Shown here: in pieces, positions 12,780 through 25,877 of the stretch
Layout: each line of letters starts with the position of its first letter
Numbering within the stretch: position 1 is the stretch's first letter
Source: Ailanthus altissimus
Lineage: Eukaryota; Streptophyta; Magnoliopsida; Sapindales; Simaroubaceae
DNA: 64,000 nt
Reading direction: 5' to 3'
Assembly: GCA_946807835.1 (NCBI GenBank)
Contig: OX327709.1
Span: forward strand, 23,189,501 to 23,253,500
Program-made: the position numbers and the translations under genes
The notes under the pieces: generated by a model
What the model saw: the letters and a program-made list of their open reading frames with translations, nothing else
The model's database searches: none
What the model was told of the DNA's origin: nothing

Positions 12780-13790
12780 AGGGTGGATGTTCCATCTTTA
12801 GACTTATAGTGGCCATTTCTTTTATTTTTGTGGATGTTTTCTTAATAAGGGTGGATAATTGAAGGTTGTAAGGCAAACCCTAGTATAGAAATGAAGAGGA
12901 AGAAAAGAGAATGAGTGAATATAGAAAAGTGAAGCTTCTCATCTATCATATCTTTAAACTTGTGAATTTGAACTTCTTCTTTCTATTGGAGAAAGTAAGG
13001 CTTTTATACTAGATTTGAACCCTAAAGGTGAAGGGAGTTGACTCGAGATAACCCCTCAAGGGTGACGAGTGGCGGAACATTATTGGAGAATCTTTCCTAT
13101 CATAAGGGGTATTTTAGAAAACTTACTCAGTGGGTGCAAAAGTATAAATAGAGCTGTTTTGATGCTTGGAGTACTAGGTCTCCCCTGATTGGTTGCTTTT
13201 GGGGAGTAGTCAGCATTAATTGGTGAATTCTGAGAGTATTTGATAGGTCATTTGACTCGATCCTCCTGAGCTGACCAAATTTGTTGTTGAGCTGCTCAAC
13301 TATCTCAAACATCTTCTGTTAACTATGTTAGTAGTGTCAGCAGGAGACAAACCCTTAGTTCTAGCTTACGTGGCACTCGCTCATTGGGTCTTTGGGGATT
13401 CTCTTATCCGACCTTATTCTTAGGTATAATAGTTAGATGATGTGATATCCAGGTGCTCTTCTAGTGGGTCCTACTAGTGATGTGGCCAGACTTAAACTGT
13501 GTTGACGTGTACGTTTATTGGTGGGCTCATAATGATGTGGTAAGCACCTAAGCTCCTGTGATGAGTCTTCTGACACCACTACTGAGTGGCGACATGGATC
13601 CCACTAGATGGGTTCATGACTCGAGTTATGGAGGTCTAAGTGTTCAATCTCAAGCTCAGTCCCACTAAGGTAGCTCATTTTTGGTTGAGCTTCTCAAGAG
13701 GTATAGGCCTAAGTGAGGAACTGGGCTCCCCTGAATTGGGTTAAGTGTCACTAATCTTTACCCTCTACATATAGCGCTGAAAGTATTAAA
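12780..13790. other. Unique GC-richer insert in copy A
   Basis: About 1 kb that separates the two copies of the repeated module (10450-12640 and 14390-15830) and has no counterpart in copy B. GC content is above the surroundings. No reading frame of interest was seen in it. It may be a decayed mobile element, but no ends were identified. Confidence 0.35.
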
Positions 13791-13881
13791 TGTTATACCA
13801 TTAAATTACACAAGATCCATGAATGAAAATCTAAATTACTATTTTACGTTAAAATTTTGAATTAAAAACTCTCTCTCTCTC

Positions 13882-13883
<2 letters not shown>

Positions 13884-13912
<29 letters not shown>
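13884..13912. repeat. (AT)n microsatellite
   Basis: AT run following a CT run, directly at the left end of the second TRIM of the minus-strand family. Confidence 0.9.
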
Positions 13913-14388
13913 TACTTTACCACTCAATTCAATAGCTTAAATTGATAGGTGAAAGCTTAATATTAATATTTAAAATAAGTCTTAATAGTCCCCCCCACAA
14001 TGGATCCCTCGTAGACTGAAATAAAGAGATAAAACTGATAGATAAATGCCCAATTTTAGTATTTACGACAAATCTTAACAGTCACTCTCATGTGATAAAT
14101 GCCCAATTTTAGTATTAAAGACAAGTTTTGACAGTCACCCTCAGGTAAAATGTGGATCCAAGTAGGTTTGAATCATTGAGGATCCCCCGTAAACTAAAAC
14201 AAATAGATAAAATGGATCTGTTGTAGACTAAAATAAGAGATAAATCAAGAATGTAACTGACAACAAAGACATAAACGAAGGTTCGAACTCAGGAGCTTAG
14301 CTTTGATATCATATTAGTTTACCATTAAACCCAAAATTTAAGCTAATAAGTGAAGACTTAATATTAATATTAAAAATAAGTCTAAACA
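13912..14388 (-). mobile_element. Second TRIM of the minus-strand family
   Basis: This has the same structure as 9661-10454: terminal direct repeats at about 13913-13988 and 14312-14388, and CTTTGATATCATATTAG next to the right-hand repeat, which is a reverse-complement primer binding site. Internal blocks such as GGATCC...AGACTGAAATAAAGAGAT are shared with the other copy. The internal region is shorter and contains a local duplication of about 55 bp (around 14042-14150). Confidence 0.6.
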
Positions 14389-17300
14389 ATATATAATCAA
14401 GTATATCTGTCTATAACTTTTTAAAAGTGTAAAAAAAAAAATTTTAACAAAAAACACTAAAATTTAGCTGTTAATTTTTTTATAATATTTATTTTAACTA
14501 AAGTCTAATATTAAAAGATAGATGTTTGCACTTTAAAAGATTATGAATATATTATATATATAAACTACCTTAATGGAGTATTATCAAATAGAAAAATTAG
14601 ATAAGAAGTAGGATTTAATGACCATTTTGATTCTTAATGGTTATTGCATTGAACATGTAAACAAAATCAAGCTTTAATTTTTGCCCTCTAGAGGGCTTGA
14701 AAGTTCTCATATTTGAGATTTAGACAACTTTTTGGATGATTCAATGGACATTTATTAATGACCCAATTACTATTATAATTAAGGTATATGTTATTAAGGC
14801 TTGGTCTTGTAATCAAATCTTAATTAAACATATGTTTAGCATGATGAATAAGAAGTTGGCATTGTCGTGCCGACAACTTATATATGTCAATTTAGAACCA
14901 TTTTAAGAATTATTATTCAAATACAAGTAAACATCATGATCATGATTCAAAATTCAGCTACTACATTGAACATAATTGGAAGCAAGATAAAGATTTAATG
15001 ACCCATTTTGAACCCTAATGGTTACTACATTGAGCATATCATAATCAAGCAAGACCAAATTAAAAAAACTTTAATTAATTTTGCCCTCTGGTTGACTTTG
15101 AAAGTTTGCATTCAGGTCCTTAGGCAACTTTTCGGATCATTCAATGGACATTAAAGAGCCGATCTGCCACATTCCCATAGAACTTCAGAACTTGGAACTC
15201 ACATTATTGCCTATTCAATACACAGTATATATAAAATAAATAAATAAATTCAAGTAGCAGGCAAACTCGTATAATAACGTGTTCTAGAAAATTAAGCTGA
15301 TTTAATTGCATGCAGCCCCACGCAATTCTTGTCCTGTTTCAAATTGATAATATTCTTGCAATCTAAAGCCATTTCATGCATTCTCAAATCATGGGACCTA
15401 ACTCAAATCATTTCTTATTCAGCCAACTTCTTTGTGTTTAATTAGTAAGAACGCTAAATAACACGCGGAACAAGTCTTTTTTTTTTTCATACAAGACTAA
15501 ATAATATACAAAGACTAGATAACAATTTGAACAAATTCTCACTTCCACATAAAATTAGATAATATACAATGATTAGATAACAATCAGAACAAGTTCTCAC
15601 TTCCTCGCATAACTGAAAAACAACCTAAATAAATCTTTATTTCTACATTAACATACACCCAAAAATAAATTATTACACTGCCCTAATACTTTCACACAAG
15701 ATTATATAACAATCGAGATATGCCCTAACATTTTTACACAAGATTAGTTAACAATTGATATAATTCTTCACTTTCACACTAATACACGCCTAAAGAAAAA
15801 ATACGCACCATTAGAATAAATAACTAAGTGCTTTTAAGCATTTTTTTTTTCAACGCTCCTAAATAAGAATTATTATTTTATTTTATTTTTTTTATAAACT
15901 TTTCTTTTCTAATCTTTTAATAACTATTACTGTTCTTCTTTTAGAACGGTAAATAATCACTTTAAAAAGAGGTTAGTACCCAAAAAATTAATAATGGTAC
16001 TTATTAGAAAATTAAAAGAGACAAGATAAAAATGTAAGAGTATAAGGGATAATTAGTAATTTTTTTCCATGATTTTACTGAAAATATTATCAAAATTAAT
16101 AATGGTACTTATTAGAAAATTTTGCCCAACCCTAAATTCAAGTATCATATTACCGGATACATAAGATATCATGTGATAGGGCATATATACGTGTATATAT
16201 ATGCGAATATCGCAATGCTATATAAGGTATCAGAGATTGTCATTTAGCACAAAACCGAATAATAATATTTCCAAGCAACATATCTTATAAATCATAATAA
16301 ATTTTCGTGATGCTTTTGAATTTGGGAAAAGATAAATTATCAGAATACATCCACAGTGCCAGCCTGCCCCGTGCCCTAAGCCCCCGCCTCCTCGAACAGA
16401 ATTGTTTTTCTGCGTATAATGAATGTCATCCACGTGGGTGAGGATCACTTACTTTTAAAAAGTCAAGGCTAAAGGGAGGAATCTTGAGATTTGATAATAA
16501 ATATCACGTGGCAAGATTTCATTCGATATCGTCACAAAAATATAAAAGAAGAATATAAAACAATGCCCCTCAAAATATATGCTAATCACGTTTTCAAATA
16601 AAGATTTCACTTTCAATAATTATAAAAAGCATCAACAAAGTCCCTTTGTCTCTTACCTCATGTTTTAATCTTTTAAAATAATATTATATATATAAGAAGT
16701 TGATGAGATGTACAACGTTGTCCACCAAAGATGGGTCACTGTTTGACATTGTATGACACCATTTTAACAGTATCATATAGAGACATACAATGTAAAATAG
16801 TAATTTTATCACCCATTAGATCAATTTTATATATATAAATAAAGTTATTTCAATTTAATTTTTTTTATGTAATTTGGGATGTTAATGTATAATCGTCTAT
16901 TAACATTAAATTCAATGGTCATTGATTCTAGTGAGATCACCAAAGAACAATTATTATTTTCCTTCGTAATGAAAATGAAAATGAAAAGAGAAGAAAAGTA
17001 ATTTACAGTATAAGAGAAGAAAAGTAAACCCACCAATTGAACAAATAAAATGAAAATGAAAAATAGAAAACTAAAAAGTTAGAATGAAAGAACAAAGAAC
17101 AACTATTATTTTCCTTCGTAATGAAAATAACACATACAATGAAATAAATCAATAAAAAAACTGTTCCAAATATTGAGTGAATTAGGCGTTTCACAAAAGT
17201 TTATAGCTTTGACATTGGCTCATTTTCCTGAGGCTACGATGTAAAAGCATGAATTTTTTGTACGACTTTGAAAGAGGTTGTTCAAATGGGATTTGATAAA

Positions 17301-18965
17301 AAAAAAAAATCAACTTTTGTGTTAGTAGTACATGTTATTTTAGGCAAAGAAGAAGAAAGAAAGAGGTGAGGAAAAAAGAAAATAGAAATTTACTCAATAT
17401 TTAATGTTAATGGACGATAATGTCCCACTACCCATCTTTCCTTTTTCCTTTTTCTTTTTTCTTTTCATTGCAATTCACTCAATATTTCATGTTTAGTCTT
17501 CTGTTTTTCGCTTTCATTTTATTTGTTTGATTGATGAGTTTACCTTTCTTGTCTTATTCTGCAAATTACTCACCTAAATAAAAAGAAAAATAATGGGTCA
17601 GATGAAAAGAAGAAAAAAAAAAAAAGGATAGTTAGGCGAAGAAAGAAAAGAAAGAGGTGAGGTGAAAAGAAAAAAGAAAAAGGAAAGATGGGTAGTATGA
17701 TTAGAATAAATAAAAAAAAGAATAGTAACTATTCAAAAAAAACGCGTTGGTAAACAGTGATAAATAGTATAAAATTTATTTAAATTTAATAAAAGTTTTG
17801 GTGGTCTCACTAAAATTAATGGCCGTTGGATTTAATGTTAATGGACTATTATACATTAATGTCCTAAATTACATTAAAATTTTAAGTTGTTCTAATTATA
17901 ATTTTCTTTTATTCATTTGATTGATGGAAGAAAATAAAATTTCCAATCCCCAACTCAAAGAAAACGAAGAGTAATTAAATTGAATATAATACAAACATTG
18001 GAAGAGTAATTAGATATAATAGAAACATTCAAAGGTGGCAGAACCAGAATTTAAAATAGAGAGGGAGGCTACTTTTAAATTATAGTATTACTCATTGTAA
18101 TTTATAATTTTTAAACTAAACTTAATTGATAATTTTATAATAATGATTTATTATATAAATGGCATGATACGTTCGATGTATTCTAAATTTCATTCGTTTC
18201 TAATTGGCTTTAATTTATTATAATACAATTTGGCTATGAATTTAGAAAGACAATTAAATCAAATAATTTTAAATACAAGGAGTGGAACTTGTTATGTAGC
18301 ATCCAATTCTTCTGAAGCAAAAATCAAAACCCACCGAATCAATTGGGGGACCAACCCATGCCAAATAATTTGTTTTTTGAGTTTAAATATTACAAAATTA
18401 TTCGGGGACCTCTATATGTTTGCAATTTTGACATTTCAACCCTTCGTAATCTCAACTTTTTAACTCTTTTATTTTGGAAGGTTTTTTTTTTCTTTTTTTG
18501 AGAAAATGCCATCGGCAAAAATTAAACCAACCGACTTACAAATGCAAGTAGAAGAGAGCCATTTTAAGAGGTCACAAAGTCGACTAAGTGGGGCTTCTGA
18601 GTTATAATGGTGGACAAAATAAAGTATTTTGCTACTTGGTGAATCATATTGACTGACTGACTACACGGTTCAAGTTACATTTATTTAAAAGTTTGACAAC
18701 TATTTTGTAAAAGAATACTGCTAGGTTTTTTAAATTAGTGAATCCTGAAACGTTGTAACAAATGATTTTAAAAAATTTATTATTTTATTATTTATTAATT
18801 ACTTGACACATTATTAAATATTCTAATTTTAAGATATTAATTTGAGTATCCTAACATTACTCTTTTGTAAAAATCAAATAAATGAGTGTCTTTTTTTTTT
18901 TCATTTAAGACTTACACATTATATGATAAAAAATTTATTGTCACTATTTAAAATAAACTCATCGA

Positions 18966-20366
18966 TTGTAGATATTTAAAGAGAAAGAAAAATATTGCAT
19001 GCTTGTTATTGTTTTTATTGAATGATGGGGGTATTTATACAAGTTTATAAGAAAGAATAAATCCTAAATAATATCAAAATACAAGATAAAGCTAAATCCC
19101 AAAGAATTTACAATTATCAAGATATAAGAAACTTAGATAATTACAAATAATTTGATAAAGAGATAAATTCTTGATTTATCTTGATTTCTTATCATGCCCC
19201 CGCAAAATAAAGTTTTAGTAAGAGAGTTCAATCTTATTCTTCAAGATGAGAAAATTTGTAGGAGAGTCCAATCTTATTTTTTAAGAGGAGAAATTAAGTA
19301 TTCAAAAGAGGTTTGGTGAGGCTATAATTTCATTGTTAGCATCTAGATGATGTGGTTGTATTTTATGCAGCACTGTGATGTGGAGAAATTTGCGTTACAA
19401 TAGCGAGAGCAGTGTTGCAACGCGAAGAGGTAGACACTGTAACAGTGGGAAGTGTTGTATGTTTGGCTTCTTAGCATAAATAAGCAAAAATAAATACCTT
19501 TATAGAGAATGGAGGGAGAAACCCTTAAAATAAAGTAGATATAAATACTATTTTGAGAATAGAAGGGGAAAACCCTTAAATTAAAGCAAAAATATAATAC
19601 TTGTTTGGGAAGAATGGGAGGTAACTCTTAAAATAAAATAAAAAATAATTAAAATACACGTTTAAAAATAGAAGGAAGCTAATCATTAAAATAAAGTAAA
19701 AAAATTAAAGAATCGTTTAGGAATGGAATGAAGCTTAACCTTGAAATAAAGAAGGGGAGAGAAAAATTAAAGGCCCGTTTAGAAGGATGAAAATAATGAT
19801 TGATCAAAACTGATTGGTATTGCTCATAATTACCATTCACAATACTGTTCACACATACGGTTCATAGGGTACTATTTATGATTACTATTCATGCACACTA
19901 TTTACTAGTGGAAAAAAATAATTGATAGAAGAAAATTGAATATAGTGTTAAAGAATTGGCTATACTTAGAATTTAAAAGAAAAGAGAATAATAACAATTA
20001 AAAAAAGAATTAATTATGATCTTGTTTGGTTGCTGTGCAACAATCATTACTTGACCACTGCACTAGTTTGATAGAGGCGAATGATTAAATCAAAAGAAAC
20101 TCTGATACCATATAGAGATTTAGAGAAAATAAAAAATATTACATTATTCGTTATTGTTTCTATTGAATGTTGAATAAAGGGGTATTTATACAAGTTTACA
20201 AGGGAGAGGATAAATCCTCTTATAAAAAATAAATAAATACAAATAATATTAAAATACAAGATAAAGCTAAATTCTAGATAATTTACAATTATCAAGATAT
20301 AAGAAACTTAAATAAATATAAATAATTTAATAAAGAGATAAATTCTTAATTTATCTTAATTCCTCA
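18966..20366 (-). mobile_element. Non-coding LTR retrotransposon with two LTRs
   Basis: Two direct repeats of about 230-255 bp (about 18966-19194 and 20111-20366) share blocks such as GGGGTATTTATACAAGTTTA and TACAAGATAAAGCTAAAT. The plus-strand sequence CTCTGATACCATA immediately left of the right-hand repeat is the reverse complement of a canonical tRNA-Met primer binding site (TGGTATCAGAG). The string CATGCCCCCGC right of the left-hand repeat is a polypurine tract on the minus strand. So the element reads on the minus strand. The roughly 900-bp interior codes for nothing recognisable, making it a large TRIM or small LARD. It contains TACTGTTCAC-like motifs (19840-19910) also found in the family 1 LTRs. 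Confidence 0.7.
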
Positions 20367-21289
20367 TAATCTATTATTTATAAAAAAAAAATTTAAAAAA
20401 AACTCGTCTATAATCAAGTTCATATGTCTACTCTAATAAAAGAATCTGATTCTCACAGAATGAAGAAAAAGCCCAAATACCTATTCCTATACTAAGAGAC
20501 TCAAATAATTCTAATTTCTAGAAGAAAAAAAAAACCAGTTTAGATATTTATTTTTATAGTAGGGGACTCTTAATTACTCAAACATATTAAATATCTTTTA
20601 TATTGTAATTAATCAATCATTCAAGCATAGATTCATGCTGCTCACATTGAATATAAAATTAGCTTTGTTTCTCTATTTTTAATCCTCCAACTGAAACAAG
20701 AATCTCACTGATGAAATATCGTGAATGCTCGTTATTTGGTGGGTTTTAGAGCAACTGTAAATTATGGGACAATGGTGAATGACTGACATTTCAAGAGGTT
20801 TGAATTGATCACTATATTTCAAATCGTCTCCCTCTAATTTTTAGAGCAACCCCAAAAGCAACAACATTATGTAATTCACATCCCAATCAAGAAGAATTTT
20901 GTCGAGGTCACGTTAGGTTAGATGGAAAGGAATGTAGAATAGAAAACATGGGGTCTTGGGGGGCTTTACCCTCCTCTATATCACAATTTAATATCTTAAA
21001 CCAGAATTTTGCAGTAAGACAATGATTGCCTCCCTCAATCTTGACCTAACCTTAAGCATTTAAAACTTAATCTCTTAAACTTAGGATCTCATGCAAAGAC
21101 TTGAGATCTAACGTCGTGACTCAAGGGTTTTGCCCCTTCAAATCTCGACTGGTTTTGATAATTGAAATTGACCCTTTTCACTTAGAACACGACTTTAAGA
21201 CTCAACACATTGATGCACCCCCCTCACAAAAAAAAAAAAAAACCTAAAACTCATAAATGAATTGAGTGTTGATAAAAAAAAACCTAAAA

Positions 21290-21860
21290 CCTAAACCTAG
21301 CAGCAACACCTCTTTCACTGGAGAGGGGGCCTCCGGCCTCCTCTCCAGTGGATATCCCACCCACCTTCTCTCACTATTTTCTTTTTCTTTTTTATTTTTC
21401 GCCTCTCTATTATGTGATTCCTATCTCTTCAGCTTTCTTTGTTTTTTTAACTTAATTTTCTGACGAGTCTTGTGGGATTCCCGGTGAAACATCAGTCGGC
21501 ACTTGCAGAGATTATCGAACTCCAATAAGCATCGTTGTCTATTGTTGTGTCCTTGCTGACAATTGCACTTCGACCTGATTATGCCATTGGTCTCCCGTTT
21601 TGAGCAAACGGTCGGCCAAAGTATTTTTGACCTCCGTTGAGTCTACCGGCCTTCAAAATGCACATGTCAGCTCTTCCATGTCTCCGCCAGTTGTCGATGG
21701 AACTTTTCCAGACTCTGACGAGGCTCCGTCGACCGCCGCCGCCTATGTCCTTCTCTAACAAGACTATGGAACCTATTGCTGCTACTGCAAATCATCGTCG
21801 AGTTTATATCCTCTGCTTACTGAGTAGCCACAGCTTACTAGTAGTCATGCTTAACTAAGG
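21290..21860 (+). other. Second GC-rich island with hairpin
   Basis: This island begins with an imperfect inverted repeat at 21317-21351 (CACTGGAGAGG ... CCTCTCCAGTG), then a CT-rich tract and a GC-rich part. That matches the architecture of the island at 300-840. Copy A has no island at the equivalent place (about 4370). Open frames on both strands through 21580-21860 show no known family. It is probably the head of a dispersed element, and the 3' limit is unclear (nothing recognised from 21860 to 22340). Confidence 0.35.
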
Positions 21861-22440
21861 TCTAGTGATGAGCAATTACCAGCGACACTCAAACTTTCCT
21901 CACCCATTAAAGTTGAACAACTCTGTTACCACAAGTTGGATTCTGAACTATAATATTTCTTATTATTGTGAGGCTGTGCTGTATTAAATTTGTAGTTAAC
22001 AATTGGTTGAGTTTTGAATGGGTTAATTACTGTAATTAGGGGAGGATGTCAAAATGGCGGTGTAATTTGTTTTTCTCTATGTGGGATAACTTTTGTCCTT
22101 TAGTGAAGATAGAATTTTCCGTGAATAATAGCTACAGAGATATTGATTGTAAGAATTGTCCCTCGTAGTGATTGTTGGTATCTCTTTTACTAAAAGATTT
22201 AAGTTAAGGTATATTTTAAAAGAGCTATCTTGTGAAGCGTTTCAATAACTTGTTTGATTTTGTATCAATAATTTTAAAATGTAATATTAATAATTTTAAT
22301 TAATGATATTAAATCTATTAATGATTTTAAAAAAAAGTCATATCTAAAGATTAATCAGTTGATGATGTAAGTAAACAATTTAGTATTTAGAGATTTTAAC
22401 AAAAGCAAACTAAAAGGCTTTGTAGATTAATATTTATGTT

Positions 22441-22962
22441 TGCAAAGTTAATATCTTATAGAATTATGGGCCTTTTAAGTCTTTTACAAGTAAAGTAAGG
22501 GCACTTGAGTCTTAGTATATTTAGTTAGTTAACCTTAGTCTAACATGTTGTCGTTTTAAGAATATTATATATTTGTGTTATTCTCATTTGTGAGATAGCA
22601 GTCTCATTTGTATCTCGTCTTCTCAATTTAGGTTTTTTAGAGTTTTCTTGGTTTTTCTTTTTAATTCTTTGGTTTTTGGCTAGGATTTATTGTGTTAGGC
22701 TTAATTAATGCTCTTGTACTATTATAAACGAGTCCTATAACTAGAATCAAGAGTCTGTGATCTTTAGGGTTGTGATCTTTAGGGTTGTAATTTTTTTAAT
22801 ATCATAATGCAAAAGAGTTTTGAGATTGAGCTCAAGTGGATGCAGGTCACTTATAGTAACTAAACCACTATAAATTTAGTTTTTTGTGTAATTGTTCTTC
22901 TGATTCTTGTATTTGATTGTGATTCTTGAATTGGGTTCGAGTCTTTTATTATATTTTCAACA
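22441..22962 (+). mobile_element. Solo LTR, 522 bp, with TSD ATGTT
   Basis: It begins TGCAAAGTTAAT and ends TTTTCAACA, with ATGTT at 22436-22440 and again at 22963-22967. The uninterrupted sequence is present in copy A at about 4955-4975, which proves the insertion. The interior has no coding potential. No internal region or partner LTR flanks it, so it is a solo LTR. Strand is assigned only from a late T-rich/TAATG stretch and is uncertain. Confidence 0.85.
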
Positions 22963-23381
22963 ATGTTTAATTGTAATTTTATTTTAAGATAAAATAGTAA
23001 ATACAAGTACGAGGTTTTAAGAAAATAATAACAAAAGGTGTTCCTGCACCTACTTCAAAGTTCTATTTGGTACAGAAATATTTTTTTGGTGTTTCGAGCA
23101 ACTTGAAATATTTGGCAAACATTAACTTAAAAAAAAATTGGCAAACATAATTTTCATCCCAATTAAATATTTATCAAACATTTACCTTGGATCATCTCAC
23201 AACTAGCAGGGCTATGGGCGGATCTAGAATCTAAAGAATAAGGGGATCAAAATATTTTAGGAGTAAATTATAGTTATGTGAGCGTCTTAGTGTTGAAAAT
23301 GAAATATTGCAGGAGTTAAATTATAAAAATAACTAATTTTAAGAAGTAAATAATTAAAAAAAAGTATATTTTTTTCAATAC

Positions 23382-24156
23382 ATTTAAGGTATTGGCTAAT
23401 TCCACAAATATTCAAGGGTTTGAAAAATCTATACTAATACCCAAATTTTTAACTAAATATGTATGAATATCCAATCATTAGAAATATTTCGTTAAATTAA
23501 ACAGATTATGTATTAATGCGCATCAAATGACTAAATTGTTCTTTACACATTAAAAGAAGTCGATATAGCAACTATCACCTGTACAAATTCTTAAAAACTT
23601 TATTTTTTAATGTAGATTTTAATTTTTTATTTTAATAATAAACACAAAAATAAAATTAAAAATATTAATCACAATAATAAAAAAATAAAAAGTCTTTAAA
23701 AATAAAAAACAAAAACAATTATATTAAAAAAGTAAAAAATTGTTTAAAAAATATATTAAAAAAAGGTCGTTGTTGGCCTAAGCAGCAGCGACCACGACTG
23801 GTCGTAATGTTGCGGCCAATAACGACCACCATTAGCCGCTGCAACTACGGTTAATAGTGATGTGAATTTGGGCTGGCTATTGCTATTGCTGCCAATGGCA
23901 GTGTGGGCTGGCCACAATTTTTTTTAATTCATTTTTTGTTTATTTTTATTTTTATTTTGTATTATTTTTTTAAAGGGTTCAATAGTTTGTAGTGTAAAAT
24001 AACTTTATTATCTTTAAATTTATTAATTTTGACATAAATATTTAATAATTAGACATCCGTACATATTTTACTAAAATTATGATAATTGGTATTAAAATTT
24101 TAAATTCTTGAATATTTATAAAATTAACTAATACTTTATAAGTATTGATGATAATA
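23382..24156. mobile_element. Non-autonomous TIR DNA transposon, Mutator-like candidate
   Basis: This 775-bp insert is flanked by the 9-bp direct repeat TTTCAATAC (23373-23381 and 24157-24165). Copy A lacks the insert near 6295. Long imperfect inverted repeats lie just inside: GTATTGGCTAATTCCACA at 23389 pairs with the complement of 24107-24134, and similarity continues for about 100 bp. The centre holds a GC-rich block (23765-23910) with repeated GGTCGTTGTTGGCC and GCAGCGACCACGAC-like words. There is no transposase. Nine-base duplications are typical of Mutator-like elements. The inverted repeats start a few bases inside the duplication, which is unusual and lowers certainty. Confidence 0.6.
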
Positions 24157-24900
24157 TTTCAATACAAAAAATTCTCTTAAACTTGAAGGGTTATGACCCC
24201 TAAGCCTTTTTACAGGTCCGTAATGCTTTCAGAATAGAGTCACACAACACCTATATATATCAAACAAACATAAATTTTAAACCAAACATTATGGAACAAC
24301 TTGAAAACTGTGCCGATCTTCAACTATTTCTACTCCTAATTTTCGGAACGAAATTCTATTATTGTCAAAACGTTAACAATTGAGAAACCACTCGACTATT
24401 AAAGATTATTTGTCATGAACACATTTTAGTTTGTACAAGGTTGAGGAGAAACTTGGTCGTGTCTATCAATAACAATTATTAATCACCACCCAACTTGGGT
24501 AGAATGGAAATAACGACACTTAATTTGCATTGTTGTTTAAACGTATGGCTCTAATTCTCTAATGAGTTTTTGCCCACAAATTTTAGCTTCATCCTACTTT
24601 TAAATTTTTCATTTTCATTTGCAAGAAGAAGCTGGAATTTAGCAGATAGTCAGAAGAAAAATAAGCAGGCAGGCACCATTTAATATTCACGTTAATTAAA
24701 CATAAATATCGAGGTTCGGTATCTCCTCCATTCCCATATATTCTGCTTTAGTTTTGGCGGATTTAATTGGATTGTAATTCAATTTGCTTTTTTTTTTTTT
24801 TTCACAATACAAAATAATAAAACCATTATAAATTTTGTCCATTTACTTTAATTCAATTCTATTTATTGTTCGAAAATTCAGCTACTATTAATATAATAGT

Positions 24901-25877
24901 TGTTAAAAAATTGGTGATTCAACAATTTTGATTAAATAAGGATTGAGATGAATATCAAAGTGGAGAGTAATAAGAAGTCAAGAATGTGTGGGACATGTAT
25001 GGAGAAGTCTAGGACGTGTGGGACACGAAGGGAGAAGTGAAATGGGACTCGAAGACGCGAAGGAAAAGAAGAAATCACGAGGAGCTTACTAATGTTGCGG
25101 CGCCCAGGGATGAGCGCCGCGGTGCTCAACACAGAAGCCCAGCGCCGCGACGCTGGCCTTTCTCGAGCCCATCGCCGCGGCGCCCAGGGACGAGCGCTGC
25201 GGTGCCAGAACGCGTGGAAAAGTTCGTTTTGATTCAGAATTTCGAGTTTTGAGAAGTTTTAGACTTCCAAAATAAATAGACTCTTACTCCAATAAGGAAT
25301 AAGGTTTGTAGACACGAAATACACCCTATATAAACGCTTGTAAACCCTTGTTTAAGATTAAGCATCTAAGGTTTCAAGATGTAACCATAAGAGATAATAG
25401 AGGAGTTAGGTAGGCATTAAGTGCGTGGTGCACTAGGGTGTAACCTTTGAGGGTGTTTTCTTCTTTAGGTTCTTTGAGTGAATAAAAGAGAAACACTATA
25501 GATCTTTTTGACTTAAATGCTCGGGCTATTCTTGTGTTTCTTGTAAAAATTTCTATGGAAGATACTAAGGGGTCTTGTGAGATCATTGATGATGAAAGAA
25601 GATACTTAGTGATCTATTTCAATAGTAAGAAGCTGGATCATGGATCCTCTATGGACGTAGGTAATTTAAGCCGAACTACGTATATCTTGTGTCTTATGAT
25701 TGATTTTTTTTCTTTATCTTTATTGGTGTGTTAATTTTATGTATTTTTACTTATGGTGTGAATTATAATTTTTTGCTGCGCATAAGATGAAAAAATATTA
25801 AAATTAACTTAACTGATACTATTAAAGTATCAAATTAAAGTGCAGATATCTTCAATAATAACTTTATAACTACAACA
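24901..25877 (+). mobile_element. Family 1 LTR with GC-rich tandem insert
   Basis: This is an LTR of the 5111-6112 family in plus orientation, with ends TGTTAAAAAATTGG and ACTACAACA. It keeps the shared block AGGTAGGCATTAAGTGCG (25407-25424). Where its relatives carry TGAACAGTA repeats it has instead a GC-rich stretch (about 25090-25215) in which a unit containing GCGGCGCCCAGGGA is present twice. Flanking pentamers (ATAGT, TGGCA) do not match, so the target duplication is lost or an end was replaced. Confidence 0.65.

Larger units (their letters stand above)
2010..20530. repeat. Copy A of a large head-to-tail segmental duplication
   Basis: Successive segments of this block recur in the same order and orientation in the next 14 kb. 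Clear pairs are 2016-2430 with 20540-20945, 4870-5110 with 22350-23110, 6115-6440 with 23125-24280, 7390-7925 with 24450-24780, 8260-8580 with 26240-26680, 9430-9560 with 26870-27000, 10450-11560 and 14390-15560 with 27930-29010, 16130-16320 with 31630-31810, 16480-16640 with 33115-33260, 17880-18660 with 33370-34420, and 20395-20520 with 34780-34920. The pairs are diverged and interrupted by one-sided insertions, so the duplication is old. No gene is recognisable in either copy. Outer limits are approximate. Confidence 0.8.

Noticed and set aside
16230..17200. Several minus-strand frames of 60-70 codons
   Set aside because: Chance frames in AT-rich DNA; part of the duplicated non-coding block.
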